Origin: Pollutimonas sp. M17
GTDB lineage: Bacteria; Pseudomonadota; Gammaproteobacteria; Burkholderiales; Burkholderiaceae_B
DNA length: 64,000 bases
Direction: 5' to 3'
Assembly: GCF_025836975.1 (NCBI RefSeq)
Contig: NZ_CP107548.1
Coordinates: forward strand, 1,612,001-1,676,000
Made by a program: the position numbers and the translations under genes. This document shows positions 1-10,479 of the stretch, in pieces (the first letter of the stretch is position 1; each line of letters starts with the position of its first letter). Below the pieces are notes generated by a model. It was not told where the DNA came from. It did no database searches and saw nothing but the letters and a program-made list of their open reading frames with translations.

Positions 1-825
1 CGTTTCCTGGCGGTTTTCCTGTATCCAGGCCTGGGCCTGGACGATGCCGTTGACCACCTTCTGCGTCCATTCCGGGCGCTGTTCCAGATCGTGTTCGTGC
101 ATCAGCACGACACAGCAGGCATGGTCCTTCCAGACGTCGCCGGTGAAGCGCAGGATCTTGCCCACCTTCAGCAATTCGGCCGAGGCGTTGAAGGGTTCGG
201 CGACGGTATAGCCGGCGATCTGCTTGTTGGCCAGCGCCGGCAGCATGTCCGATGGCGCCATGACCACCAGTTTCACCTGTTTCGGGCCTGGCTCGCCTTC
301 GCTGATGGACTCCAAACCCTTGCTTTTCAGCAGATGCTGAAGCACCACATTGTGCAGCGAATACCAGAAAGGAATGGCCACGGTCCGGCCGCCCAGGTCG
401 GCGACGTCGTTGATGTCGTTCAGCACGGTCAGGCCGGAGCCCGACATGTGGTTCCAGGCCACGACCTTGGCGCGCGACTGGCTGCCGTAGCGCGCCCATA
501 CCGTCATGGGCGACAGCAGGTGCACCACGTTGACCTGGCCGCTCAGGAAGGCTTCGACGATTTGCGCCCAGCTGCGGAACAGGCGGGGCTTTTCCACTTC
601 CAGGCCCTGGGCCTCGAAAAGCTTGTTGTGGTGCGCCACCAGCAGGGGCGTGGAATCCGTGACGGCCAGATAGCCTATCCGCACGGGGGCATTGGGCTCG
701 GCCGCCATGGCTTTCTTGTGCATCTGCAGCAGGGGCAGGGCGCCCATGGCGGTGAACAGGGTCGACAGCTTCAGGAACTGGCGGCGTGCATCCAGGGTGG
801 CTGCGATCTCTACGGGAGGCTTCAT
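1..825 (-). CDS. NitT/TauT (NrtA-like) ABC transporter substrate-binding protein, partial
   Basis: Periplasmic binding component of a nitrate/sulfonate/taurine-type ABC importer. The frame is open from the ATG at 825 down to base 1, so 275 residues are visible and the C-terminus lies outside the window. Residues 15-20 read RRQFLK, a twin-arginine motif followed by a hydrophobic stretch and an AMA cleavage-like site near residue 41, so I infer Tat export, as in NrtA/CmpA-type proteins. The mature part starts with VRIGYLAVTDSTPLL, typical of the NMT1/NrtA fold. It is the last visible gene of a minus-strand operon, 5 bases after the ABC ATPase; a permease gene probably follows beyond the edge. 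The ligand cannot be read from the sequence; the flavoprotein and rubredoxin upstream suggest an organosulfur or similar compound, but this is inference. Confidence 0.85.
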   Translation of the reverse strand, partial: MKPPVEIAATLDARRQFLKLSTLFTAMGALPLLQMHKKAMAAEPNAPVRIGYLAVTDSTPLLVAHHNKLFEAQGLEVEKPRLFRSWAQIVEAFLSGQVNVVHLLSPMTVWARYGSQSRAKVVAWNHMSGSGLTVLNDINDVADLGGRTVAIPFWYSLHNVVLQHLLKSKGLESISEGEPGPKQVKLVVMAPSDMLPALANKQIAGYTVAEPFNASAELLKVGKILRFTGDVWKDHACCVVLMHEHDLEQRPEWTQKVVNGIVQAQAWIQENRQET

Positions 826-830
826 GGCGT

Positions 831-1652
831 TCAGGAGTCCAGGTGATTGGAAGGAGATGTGGCGCGCCGCGCGTCGCGCAGCGTCTGCATGATTTCAAGG
901 CGGATGCGGGCCAGTTCAGGCACGGCTTCGTCGCGCGGATGCGGCAGGCCGATCTCCCACTGGCCGATGAGGCGTCCCGGGTACAGGCCCAGCAGCAGCA
1001 CGCGGTCGGCCAGTATCAGGGCTTCGTCGATGTCGTGGGTGACCAGCACGGCCGCGGTCTGATGGCGGCTGGTGATGCCTTGCAGCAGAGTTTGCATTTC
1101 GCTGCGCGTGATCTCGTCCAGGGCGCTGAAGGGCTCGTCCAGCAGCAGGATTTCGGGCTGGCGCACCAGGCTACGGGCCAGGGCCGCACGCTGCGCCATG
1201 CCGCCGGAAAGCTCGCTGGGGTAGCGCTCTTTGGCGCGCAGCAGGTCGACTTCGGCAATCGCCTCCTGGACACGGGCCTTTTTCTCGGCCGGGCTGATCC
1301 GGGGCTGATGCTTGAAGTCCAGGCCGAAGCCCACGTTTTCCTCCAGGTTCAGCCAGGGCAGCAGGCTGGGATCCTGGAACACGAAGCCCAGCCGGGGGTG
1401 CGGACCCTGCAGGCGCTCGCCCTTGACGTGCACCGTACCCTGGTCGGGCGCCTGCAAGCCGGCGAGCACGCGCAACAGGGACGATTTTCCGACACCGCTG
1501 GGGCCCAGTATGGCGACGGTTTCACCGCTGGCCAGGTGCAGCGAAAAATCGCGCAGCACGGTATTGGCGGCCTCGTTCGGCCGGGGGTAGCCGAGATGGA
1601 TGCCGTGGGCATCCAGAACGACTTGTTTGTCGGATGACGCGGTTCTCGTCAT
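831..1652 (-). CDS. NitT/TauT-family ABC transporter ATP-binding protein
   Basis: Cytoplasmic ATPase that powers an importer of the nitrate/sulfonate/taurine class (SsuB/TauB/NrtD-like). 273 residues, the usual length. Walker A GPSGVGKSS lies at about residues 50-58, the signature LSGGMAQR near 150, Walker B ILLLDEPFSALD near 171, and the switch His in LVTHDIDEAL. A Q-loop is seen in FVFQDPSLLPWL. It lies between rubredoxin (9 bases upstream) and the binding protein (5 bases downstream), all on the minus strand, so they are almost certainly co-transcribed. The substrate cannot be assigned from the ATPase alone. Confidence 0.92.
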   Translation of the reverse strand: MTRTASSDKQVVLDAHGIHLGYPRPNEAANTVLRDFSLHLASGETVAILGPSGVGKSSLLRVLAGLQAPDQGTVHVKGERLQGPHPRLGFVFQDPSLLPWLNLEENVGFGLDFKHQPRISPAEKKARVQEAIAEVDLLRAKERYPSELSGGMAQRAALARSLVRQPEILLLDEPFSALDEITRSEMQTLLQGITSRHQTAAVLVTHDIDEALILADRVLLLGLYPGRLIGQWEIGLPHPRDEAVPELARIRLEIMQTLRDARRATSPSNHLDS

Positions 1653-1661
1653 TCAGGGCTC

Positions 1662-1829
1662 TTAATCGGGTATGAGAAAAAAATCGGCCTTGCCGATGCC
1701 GCAATCGGGACACACCCAGTCGTCGGGTATGTCCTCGAAGGGCGTGCCGGGCGCGATTCCGTCTTCGGGAAGGCCGGCCGATTCGTCGTAGATCAGGCCG
1801 CAGGGCCCGCACATCCATTGCCTGGCCAT
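1662..1829 (-). CDS. rubredoxin
   Basis: 55-residue one-electron carrier with a single Fe(SCys)4 centre. The two ligand pairs are CGPC (residues 7-10) and CPDC (40-43), with the conserved segment DDWVCP before the second pair; length and spacing are those of classical rubredoxins. Its ATG overlaps the TGA of the upstream flavoprotein gene by one base (TGATG), so the two are translationally coupled. That makes it a likely electron donor to the acyl-CoA-dehydrogenase-fold flavoprotein; this partnership is inferred from coupling and not shown. The gene is small and easily missed in automatic calls. Confidence 0.93.
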   Translation of the reverse strand: MARQWMCGPCGLIYDESAGLPEDGIAPGTPFEDIPDDWVCPDCGIGKADFFLIPD

Positions 1830-2953
1830 CACGCGGCCTCGACCACGGCCTGCTTCTGTTCAAGGTCGTGGATTTCTTTGCGCAGGTGCTTCAGGGCGGG
1901 CGTCACGATGGCCACGAAGACGGCTTCGCGCAGCCGCCGCTGCGCGGAATGACGCATCAGGTAGCCCTTGGCGCCCGCATGCAGGACGGCAGAGTTCGCC
2001 GCCTTGAGCGTCAGTTCCGAGGTTTGGGCCCGCGCTTTCAGCACATCCAGCAGCGGCGCACGGCCTTCCTGGGCCAATTGCGCCAGGGCGGCCGTCCGCG
2101 TTTTCAGATCGGCCAGTTCCTGCGCCAGCTCGTCGCCCTGATCGTCCAGGAACACATTGACGTGGGCGTGGCTGACATTGGTTTCGCGTATGGTCTTCAG
2201 GCTGGCCTGGACGATGCCGAAGCCCATGCCGGTCTGTCCCAGCACGAAGCCGCCCTTGATGCGCTTCATGTAGGCGGGGAACTGATCGGGATGAGCCAGC
2301 ACGGCGGAGGCCGGGATGTGCACGTCCTTGAATCGCAGGTTCAGCGTCTGGGTGCCTTCCAGGCCCGAGAACGCGGGGCAGGGATGCTGCTCCAGGCCGG
2401 GCAGCCCTCCGTGGGCGGCGAACATGATGTAGCCTTCGCCCTCGATCGAGGCGGCCACGATCACCAGGTGGTCCGCGCCCACATTGGATACCCAGGGCAG
2501 GGATCCGCTGACCACATACTCGTCGCCTTCGCGCCGAGCCGAGAGGTGGATTCTTTCGATGCCCGCCAGATGCTTGACCGCGTTGGACATGCCGGTGCCC
2601 GACAGGAGTTCTCCTTTGGTCACCGGCGCCAGGTAGCGTTCGCGCACCGCTACATTCGGCGAGTTCAGCAGATACCAGGCGCAGCTGGACTGGCACCACA
2701 CCAGGAAGGCCGTCGAGCCGCATTCGTTGCCGACCAGCGTCGTGACCTCGATCTGGCTTGTCAGATCCAGGCCTTGCCCCCCGAATTCCCTGGGAATGGC
2801 GGCGCCGAAGCCGCCCAGGGCGCCCAGGCGGCGCATGTAGTCGCCGGGGTACTGCCCCTGCTGGTCTATGGCCTGGACAAGAGGAGCGAGCTCGGCCCGG
2901 GCCTGTGCGGCCACCGCGTCGAGCAGCGAAGAACGGGTGTCGGTCTGGCTCAT
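1829..2953 (-). CDS. acyl-CoA-dehydrogenase-fold flavoprotein, probable monooxygenase
   Basis: 374 residues with the overall acyl-CoA dehydrogenase (ACAD) layout: helical N-terminal domain (about 1-115), middle beta domain with SGTGMSNAVKHLAG and PWVSNVGADHLV (about 120-215), and C-terminal four-helix domain. In the C-terminal region where classical ACADs carry the catalytic base in a YEGT motif, this protein reads AIVTPALKHLRK, so the Glu is replaced. Loss of that Glu is typical of ACAD-fold flavin monooxygenases such as the DszC/SfnB type used in organosulfur metabolism. Context supports an oxygenase role: rubredoxin overlaps its stop codon, an AhpD-like protein precedes it by 18 bases, and a NitT/TauT importer follows. 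The exact reaction is unknown; a true dehydrogenase is possible but less likely. Confidence 0.8.
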   Translation of the reverse strand: MSQTDTRSSLLDAVAAQARAELAPLVQAIDQQGQYPGDYMRRLGALGGFGAAIPREFGGQGLDLTSQIEVTTLVGNECGSTAFLVWCQSSCAWYLLNSPNVAVRERYLAPVTKGELLSGTGMSNAVKHLAGIERIHLSARREGDEYVVSGSLPWVSNVGADHLVIVAASIEGEGYIMFAAHGGLPGLEQHPCPAFSGLEGTQTLNLRFKDVHIPASAVLAHPDQFPAYMKRIKGGFVLGQTGMGFGIVQASLKTIRETNVSHAHVNVFLDDQGDELAQELADLKTRTAALAQLAQEGRAPLLDVLKARAQTSELTLKAANSAVLHAGAKGYLMRHSAQRRLREAVFVAIVTPALKHLRKEIHDLEQKQAVVEAA

Positions 2954-2971
2954 TTCAGTCCGTCCCCCGGC

Positions 2972-3514
2972 TTAAGCGTATGCCTGGAGTTCGGGATTGA
3001 TGGGCGTCCTGGCCAGGTTGTTGGCGTAGTTGCACAAAGTGGCCAGGCTGACGCCCAGCACCACTTCCAGCGCATTGGCCTGGGTGTAGCCGGCGGCCAG
3101 GAAATCACTGAGATCCTCGTCGGAAACCTGGCCTTTCAGGTCCAGCACCGCCAGCGTGAACTGTGCCAGGGTATTGAGCTTGGGATCGCTCAAGGCGTCG
3201 GTGTTGCGCAGCGCCTGGATGATGTCCTCGGGCATGGCCAGCTTCTTGCGGGCCAGGGCCGTATGGCCCGCCACACAGAAGCCGCAGCCATTGCGCGTGG
3301 CGGCGGTAATCTGCACGACCTCGCGCTCGGCGGCCGTCAGGCCGGTGCGCGCATTGATGGCGCCGACCACCTGATAGGTCTCCAGAGCGGTGGGGGCATT
3401 GGCCAGGACGCCGATCAGGTTGGGCAGGAAGCCGTTGTTCTTTTGCGCCGCGAGCACGCGGTCTTTGGCTTCTTCGGGGGCGGTGTCGGCGGTTTGTATG
3501 GCAAGACGGCTCAT
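2972..3514 (-). CDS. carboxymuconolactone decarboxylase / AhpD-like protein
   Basis: 180-residue member of the AhpD-like (CMD) superfamily. The redox motif is RNGCGFCVAGH, that is CxxC followed by the conserved His three residues later, preceded by the typical segment LTAAEREVVQITAA. Such proteins act as alkylhydroperoxidases or thiol-disulfide proteins; a true gamma-carboxymuconolactone decarboxylase would normally lack CxxC. It is the first gene of the minus-strand operon that continues with the flavoprotein, rubredoxin and ABC importer, so it could detoxify peroxide made by uncoupled oxygenase turnover (inference). The start ATG at 3514 is the first in frame; no strong ribosome-binding site is visible. 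A second AhpD-like gene sits beside the other NitT/TauT locus at 57429. Confidence 0.88.
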   Translation of the reverse strand: MSRLAIQTADTAPEEAKDRVLAAQKNNGFLPNLIGVLANAPTALETYQVVGAINARTGLTAAEREVVQITAATRNGCGFCVAGHTALARKKLAMPEDIIQALRNTDALSDPKLNTLAQFTLAVLDLKGQVSDEDLSDFLAAGYTQANALEVVLGVSLATLCNYANNLARTPINPELQAYA

Positions 3515-3556
3515 GGATAAGGCTTCGCAAGAAATTTATATTGTTTTTTATTCTAT

Positions 3557-3568
3557 AGAGCCGGCTCT
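3557..3568. promoter_or_regulatory. 12-bp perfect palindrome in a divergent promoter region
   Basis: AGAGCCGGCTCT is a perfect 12-base palindrome in an otherwise AT-rich stretch (about 3533-3603), 43 bases upstream of the AhpD-like gene on the minus strand and divergent from the DUF1330 gene. Position and symmetry suggest an operator for a dimeric regulator of the flavoprotein/rubredoxin/importer operon. No regulator gene is adjacent, and the binding protein is unknown. Confidence 0.4.
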
Positions 3569-3712
3569 TAAGACTGAAATACTATAAAAATATATCCTTA
3601 TTCGTTTTCCGGCATGTTGCCCGCCGCGCCGACCGCCAGACGGAGCTCCACGGTGTAGCATGGCGGTGCAATAGAAAGGCCGGTGTCCAACCCCAACAAC
3701 AAGCGAGACAAC

Positions 3713-4006
3713 ATGGAAAGCAAAAGCGCCTACATCATCGGGCACATCACCGTCAAAGATGCGGAAAAATGGGCGGAGTATTGCCGCCGGGTCCCGGATA
3801 CGGTCGCGCCTTGGGGCGCATCCTTGGTGTTCCGGGGCGGCAATGCCCAGGTGCTGGCCGGCGACCATGCCCATACCGATACCGTGGTGATACGCTTTCC
3901 GGATCGGGCGGCGGTGAACGCCTGGCACGATTCGGCGGCCTACCGCGCGCTGGTCCCGATACGCCAGCAGGCGGCCGATGTGGTGATCGTCAGCTACGAG
4001 GAATAG
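3713..4006 (+). CDS. DUF1330 family protein
   Basis: 97 residues starting MESKSAYIIGHI, with the dimeric ferredoxin-like fold expected of DUF1330: GHITVKDAEKWAEY near the start and VVIRFPDRAAVNAWHDSAAY at about residues 55-75. The function of the family is not established. An upstream GTG at 3683 would add ten residues (MSNPNNKRDN), but family members normally start close to the xAYxxG segment, so the ATG at 3713 is preferred; its ribosome-binding site is weak (GCGAGA). Divergent from the AhpD-like operon and convergent with yheS, with only 18 bases between the stop codons. Confidence 0.8.
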   Translation: MESKSAYIIGHITVKDAEKWAEYCRRVPDTVAPWGASLVFRGGNAQVLAGDHAHTDTVVIRFPDRAAVNAWHDSAAYRALVPIRQQAADVVIVSYEE

Positions 4007-4024
4007 CGGTACGCCCCGGCGCCG

Positions 4025-5956
4025 TCAGCCCGCCGACAAGGACTCCAGCTCTTCCTGGATCTCCAGCCATTGCTCTTCCAGCAGGCCGTGCCGCTTGCTC
4101 AGGTCGCCGTGTTCCTCCAGCACCTTCAGGCGCTCTTCACGGCGGGCGTCCGAATAGAATTCGGGATCGGCGATCAGCGCGTCGAGCATTTGCAGGCGCT
4201 TGCCGGCCGCCTCCATGTCCGCTTCGATTTTCTTCAATCGGGCGTCCAGCGGCTTGCGCAGGACGGCAAGGCGCTGACGCTCCTCGGCCTCCTGGCGGCG
4301 CTGCGTCTTGCGGTCCACCGCGGATTCGGGCGCCGCGGCCTGCGCCTCGTTGCGGGCCTCGGCCCGCGCGGTCGCGCTGCGCTCGGCCAGCCAGTCCCGG
4401 TAGTCCTCCAGGTCGCCGTCGAACTCCTGCACGCCGCCGTCGGCGACGATCCAGAAGCTGTCCACCGTCGTGCGCAGCAGATGCCTGTCGTGCGAGACCA
4501 GCAGCACGCTGCCGGCGAACTCGGCCAGCGCCGTCGCCAGGGCCTCGCGGGTGTCCACGTCCAGGTGGTTGCTGGGCTCATCCAGCAACAGCAGGTTGGG
4601 TTTTTGCCAGACGATCAGCGACAGGGCCAGTCGGGCTTTTTCGCCGCCGGACATGGGCGCGATCGGGCTGTTCACCGTGTCGCCGCTGAAGCCGAATCCG
4701 CCCAGGTAGTTGCGCAGTTCCTGCTCGCGGGTCTGCGGGGCCAGTCGCAGCAGATGCTGCAGCGGCGTGGATGCAGGGTCCAGCATGTCCAGTTGGTGCT
4801 GGGCGAAATAGCCGATCTCCAGTCCCCGGGATGCGCGGCGTTCGCCCGCCAGGACCGGCAGCTCGTCGGCCAGCGTCTTGATCAGGGTGCTTTTTCCGGC
4901 GCCGTTCACGCCCAGCACACCGATGCGGGCGCCGCCCCGCACCATGAGCTGTACGTCGCCGAGGATGCGGCGGCTGCCGCCGTCTTCGTTCTGGTAGCCG
5001 GTGGAAACCTTGTCCAGCACCAGCAAGGGGTCGGGCATGCTGGTGGGTTCGGGAATGCGTATGTCGATTCCCGCTTCCGCCTGCAAGGGCGCCAGGACTT
5101 CCATGCGGGCCAGCGCCTTCACGCGGCTTTGCGCCTGCTTGGCTTTGGTCGCCTTGGCCTTGAAGCGATCGATGAAGCCTTGCAGCCTGGCCGTTTCGCG
5201 CGTCTGCCTGTCCCAGGCCAGTCGGGTCTGGCGCAGGCGCTCGGCGCGCTGGGTCAGGAAGTCTTCATAGCCGCCCTTGTAGCGCAGCAGCTTCGCCTGG
5301 TCGAAATGCAATATAGCCTTGGCCACGGCGTCCAGGAATTCGGTGTCGTGCGAAATGAGCAGGACCGTGCCCTGATAGGCGCCCAGCCACCGCTCCAGCC
5401 AAAGCATGGCGTCCAGGTCCAGGTGGTTGGTGGGCTCGTCCAGCAACAGCAGTTCGGAAGGCGCCATCAGCGCCCGCGCAAGCGCCAGCCGCATTTGCCA
5501 GCCACCCGAGAAACTCTTGACGGGACTCATCCATTGCGCCGGAGCGAAGCCCAGGCCGGCCAGCAGCTGTTCGGCACGTGACGGAGCGCTCCAGGCATCG
5601 GCCTCGACCAGCGCCGATTCCAGCTCGGCGATGCGGTGGCCGTTGCTGTCGGGGATTGCGGCGCGCTCGGCCTGCAGGGCGCGCAAATGCGTGTCTCCGT
5701 CGATGACGAACTCGCGCGCGGGCATGTCGTTGTGGCTGATCTCCTGTTCGACGCTGGCGATGCGCCAGCCGGCCGGAATGAGGAGGCTGCCGGCATCAGG
5801 ATCCAGCCTGCCTTGCAACAGGGAAAACAAGGTGGATTTGCCGGCTCCGTTCTTGCCGACGATGCCGACCCGCTCGCCGGGATTGACGACGAAATCGGCC
5901 TCCTCCAGCAGCACTTTGGTGCCGCGGCGCAGTGTCAAACCAGTGGCGCGGATCAC
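4025..5956 (-). CDS. yheS: ABC-F family ATPase, YheS-like
   Basis: 643-residue soluble protein with two ABC ATPase domains and no membrane segments, the mark of the ABC-F family of ribosome-associated translation factors. The first domain has Walker A GKNGAGKST (about 34-42), FSGGWQMRLALARAL and LLLDEPTNHLD; the second has GVNGAGKST, MSGGEKARLALSL and LLLDEPSNHLDVD. Between them is the charged interdomain linker (P-site tRNA-interaction motif), and the C-terminus is a Glu/Arg-rich coiled coil of about 110 residues. Length and layout match YheS (about 637 residues) better than Uup or EttA. Its ATG overlaps the prmB stop region by four bases, so it is the distal gene of a prmB-yheS pair. The precise substrate on the ribosome is unknown. 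Confidence 0.9.
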   Translation of the reverse strand: MIRATGLTLRRGTKVLLEEADFVVNPGERVGIVGKNGAGKSTLFSLLQGRLDPDAGSLLIPAGWRIASVEQEISHNDMPAREFVIDGDTHLRALQAERAAIPDSNGHRIAELESALVEADAWSAPSRAEQLLAGLGFAPAQWMSPVKSFSGGWQMRLALARALMAPSELLLLDEPTNHLDLDAMLWLERWLGAYQGTVLLISHDTEFLDAVAKAILHFDQAKLLRYKGGYEDFLTQRAERLRQTRLAWDRQTRETARLQGFIDRFKAKATKAKQAQSRVKALARMEVLAPLQAEAGIDIRIPEPTSMPDPLLVLDKVSTGYQNEDGGSRRILGDVQLMVRGGARIGVLGVNGAGKSTLIKTLADELPVLAGERRASRGLEIGYFAQHQLDMLDPASTPLQHLLRLAPQTREQELRNYLGGFGFSGDTVNSPIAPMSGGEKARLALSLIVWQKPNLLLLDEPSNHLDVDTREALATALAEFAGSVLLVSHDRHLLRTTVDSFWIVADGGVQEFDGDLEDYRDWLAERSATARAEARNEAQAAAPESAVDRKTQRRQEAEERQRLAVLRKPLDARLKKIEADMEAAGKRLQMLDALIADPEFYSDARREERLKVLEEHGDLSKRHGLLEEQWLEIQEELESLSAG

Positions 5957-6849
5957 GGGGCCAATTGCTCCCGCGTCAGCAACAGGATCTGGTCCTCGGT
6001 GTTTTCAGTGCTCAGCCAGACCGGTTCCAGGTCGGGAAACGCGGCGATGAAATTCGAGTATTCATTGCCGATCTCCAGGACCAGCATCCCGCCGGGAGCC
6101 AGGAAGTCCGGCGCCTGATCCAGCAGGCGGCGCACCAGATCCATGCCGTCCTCGCCGCCCGCCAGGGCCAGGGTGGGCTCGTGGCGGTACTCTTGCGGCA
6201 GGTTCTCCATGGAGTGGTTGTTGACGTAAGGCGGGTTGCAGACGATGAGCGAGTATTCGCACTGCGGCAACTGGTCGAACAGATCGCTGCAATGGGTGGT
6301 GACCCGCCCGTCCAGCCCCGACAGCTCGATGTTCTGGTCGGCCACTTCGAGAGCATGTTCGGAAATGTCCACCGCATCGACCTGGGCATTCGGGAAGGCC
6401 AGGGCGGCCAGCACCGCCAGGCAGCCCGAGCCGGTGCAAAGGTCCAGCACGAAATCGACCTCGTCCGGATCCGCCACCCAGGGGCTCAGGCCGTCGGCCA
6501 GCAGTTCGGAAATGGGCGAGCGCGGGATGATGACGCGCGGGTCGACCACGAAGCGGTGGCCCTGAAGCCAGGCTTCGCCGGTCAGGTAGGCCGCGGGCAC
6601 GTGGTCCGTGATGCGGCGCTCCAGCAGCTTCAGGAAACGCTCGCGTTCTTCGGGCAGGACGCGCGCATCCAGGAAGGGATCCAGGGTGTCCAGCGGCAGG
6701 TGCAAGGTGTGCAGCAGCAGATAGGCGGCTTCGTCCCAGGCGTTGTCGCTGCCGTGCCCGAAAGACAGGCGCGAGGCGTTGAACTGGCTGACGGCATAGC
6801 GCATCAGGTCGCGCAGCGTGAACAGTTCGTGGTGGGCGGTTTCGTGCAT
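5953..6849 (-). CDS. prmB: 50S ribosomal protein L3 N5-glutamine methyltransferase
   Basis: 298-residue SAM-dependent methyltransferase that methylates the GGQ-like glutamine of ribosomal protein L3. The SAM-binding motif DLCTGSGCLA is at 136-145 and the catalytic NPPY motif at 205-208, followed by HEPTLALAGGEDGMDLVRRLL, which is diagnostic of the PrmB/PrmC (HemK) group. The N-terminal helical domain and the total length fit PrmB (about 310) better than PrmC. It sits 11 bases after dapE and overlaps yheS by ATGA, so dapC-dapD-dapE-prmB-yheS may form one long minus-strand transcript, with the break most likely between dapC and dapD. Confidence 0.93.
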   Translation of the reverse strand: MHETAHHELFTLRDLMRYAVSQFNASRLSFGHGSDNAWDEAAYLLLHTLHLPLDTLDPFLDARVLPEERERFLKLLERRITDHVPAAYLTGEAWLQGHRFVVDPRVIIPRSPISELLADGLSPWVADPDEVDFVLDLCTGSGCLAVLAALAFPNAQVDAVDISEHALEVADQNIELSGLDGRVTTHCSDLFDQLPQCEYSLIVCNPPYVNNHSMENLPQEYRHEPTLALAGGEDGMDLVRRLLDQAPDFLAPGGMLVLEIGNEYSNFIAAFPDLEPVWLSTENTEDQILLLTREQLAP

Positions 6850-6860
6850 GCTGGCTCCGG

Positions 6861-8824
<1,964 letters not shown>

Positions 8825-8914
8825 AGGCGTTCTACTTATATGGAGGGAAGTGCAAGAGGGTTTTGGACATCCAGGGCCGTCTTGCTGCCGGCCCGGGATG
8901 GAGGAGGCCGGTGT

Positions 8915-10108
8915 CTAGCTCCGTGCGCCCCGTATGAAGCCGGCGATCCGTTCGGCGGCTTCGACGCACTGCTGCTTTGGAGCGACCAAAGCGATCCGGA
9001 TACGGCCGGCGCCGGGGTTCTCGCCATGCGCTTCGCGTGCCAGGAAGCTGCCCGGCAGGGCGGTGACGCCGGTGGCGCCGTAAAGATCGCGCACGAAATC
9101 GGCATCGTCGCCCGGCGTGCGGGCCCACAGGTAGAAGGCGGCGTCGGGCCAGTCCACGTCCAGCACGGGTTTCAGTATGGGCAGGACCGCCTCGAACTTT
9201 TCACGGTAGAGCCGGCGATTCTCGACGACATGGGCCTCGTCGCTCCAGGCGGCAATGCTGGCCTGCGAGACCACGGGGCTGATCGCGCTGCCGTGGTAGG
9301 TGCGGTACAGAAGGAACTGGCCGATCAGCCTGGCGTCGCCCGCGACGAAGCCGGAGCGTAATCCAGGCACGTTGGAGCGCTTGGACAGGCTGGAAAAGCA
9401 GACCAGGTTGCGGTAGTCGCTTCGGCCAAGCAGGCTAGCCGCCTGCATGGCGCCCAGTGGCTTGTCGGATTCGTCAAAGTAGATCTCCGAATAGCATTCA
9501 TCCGCCGCGATGGCAAAGCCGTGTTCGTCCGACAGGGCGAACAGTGTTTTCCAGTCCTCCAGCGGCATGACGTTGCCGGCCGGATTTCCCGGCGAGCAGA
9601 CAAACAGCAACTGCGTGCGGCGCCAGACGTCGGCCGGCACCGCTTTCCAGTCGTAGCCGAAACCAAGGTCGGCCCGCGAATTGATGAAATAAGGCTGGGC
9701 GCCGGCCAGCAGGGCCGCGCCTTCGTATATCTGATAGAAGGGGTTGGGGCAGACCACCAGCGCGCCGGCGCCCGGATCGATCACGGCTTGCGCGAAGGCG
9801 AAAAGCGCCTCGCGCGAACCCAGGGCGGGCAGTACCTGCGTATCGGGATCGGGGCGTTCGATGCCGTAGCGCCGGGCGATCCAGTCGGCGATCGCCGAGC
9901 GCAGGGCCGGGTCGCCCTTGGTCGGCGGATAGACCGACAGCCCGCCCATGGCTTCTTGCATGGCCTGGATCACCAAGGCCGGCGCGGCATGCTTGGGTTC
10001 GCCGATGGAAAGATTGACGGGTGCGGATTGCGGGACGGAAGCCTGGGCGAGCAAGCGCCTTAGTTTTTCGAAGGGATAAGGGTGCAGGGCGCTTAGTCGG
10101 GGATTCAT
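8915..10108 (-). CDS. dapC: N-succinyldiaminopimelate aminotransferase
   Basis: PLP-dependent class I/II aminotransferase acting between DapD and DapE. 397 residues, beginning MNPRLSALHPYPFEKLRRLL. The PLP lysine lies in FSSLSKRSNVPGLRSGF, with the phosphate-binding Arg two turns later; CSPGNPAGNV and DECYSEIYFDE are the conserved substrate and cofactor segments. A dedicated DapC next to dapD is characteristic of Bordetella and relatives; many other bacteria use ArgD for this step. It is the first gene of the dapC-dapD-dapE row and starts 168 bases downstream of tRNA-Leu on the same strand. Confidence 0.93.
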   Translation of the reverse strand: MNPRLSALHPYPFEKLRRLLAQASVPQSAPVNLSIGEPKHAAPALVIQAMQEAMGGLSVYPPTKGDPALRSAIADWIARRYGIERPDPDTQVLPALGSREALFAFAQAVIDPGAGALVVCPNPFYQIYEGAALLAGAQPYFINSRADLGFGYDWKAVPADVWRRTQLLFVCSPGNPAGNVMPLEDWKTLFALSDEHGFAIAADECYSEIYFDESDKPLGAMQAASLLGRSDYRNLVCFSSLSKRSNVPGLRSGFVAGDARLIGQFLLYRTYHGSAISPVVSQASIAAWSDEAHVVENRRLYREKFEAVLPILKPVLDVDWPDAAFYLWARTPGDDADFVRDLYGATGVTALPGSFLAREAHGENPGAGRIRIALVAPKQQCVEAAERIAGFIRGARS

Positions 10109-10276
10109 TGTTGCCGGATCAAAAGGCGTGGGCCGGCGATTTTAGCAAGCGTATCCAACCTTGCCTGGCTGCGCTGCCGCCTGGCAAGCATGGGCCGGGG
10201 CAATCTCGCGCCTTTTTGTCTTTGCACCGGTAAGGCTTTAGCCGGTATTGCGCCTGATAGCACAAAAAACAATATA

Positions 10277-10361
10277 TGGTGCGAACGGAGAGACTCGAAC
10301 TCTCACACCTCTCGGCGCCAGAACCTAAATCTGGTGCGTCTACCAATTCCGCCACGTTCGC
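10277..10361 (-). tRNA. tRNA-Leu (anticodon UAG)
   Basis: 85-base class II tRNA including an encoded CCA end. The acceptor strands are GCGAACG and CGTTCGC, the anticodon arm is CCAGA-TTTAGGT-TCTGG with anticodon TAG, the long variable arm is present, and the T-arm contains GAGTTCGAGTC. The anticodon UAG reads CUA and probably other CUN codons. It lies alone between the acyltransferase gene and dapC, on the same strand as both; a T-rich tract (TTGTTTTTTG) follows its 3' end and may terminate it. Confidence 0.97.
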
Positions 10362-10479
10362 ATTCATTAGGCAAGCCAAACATTATAGCTTTTTTTCAGT
10401 CCCGCGCAATGTCGGAACGGGGCTGAAAGCAGCCTGGGGCCAGCGATCGAGGATGCCGGGAGAGCCAGGCGCAGTGGTC

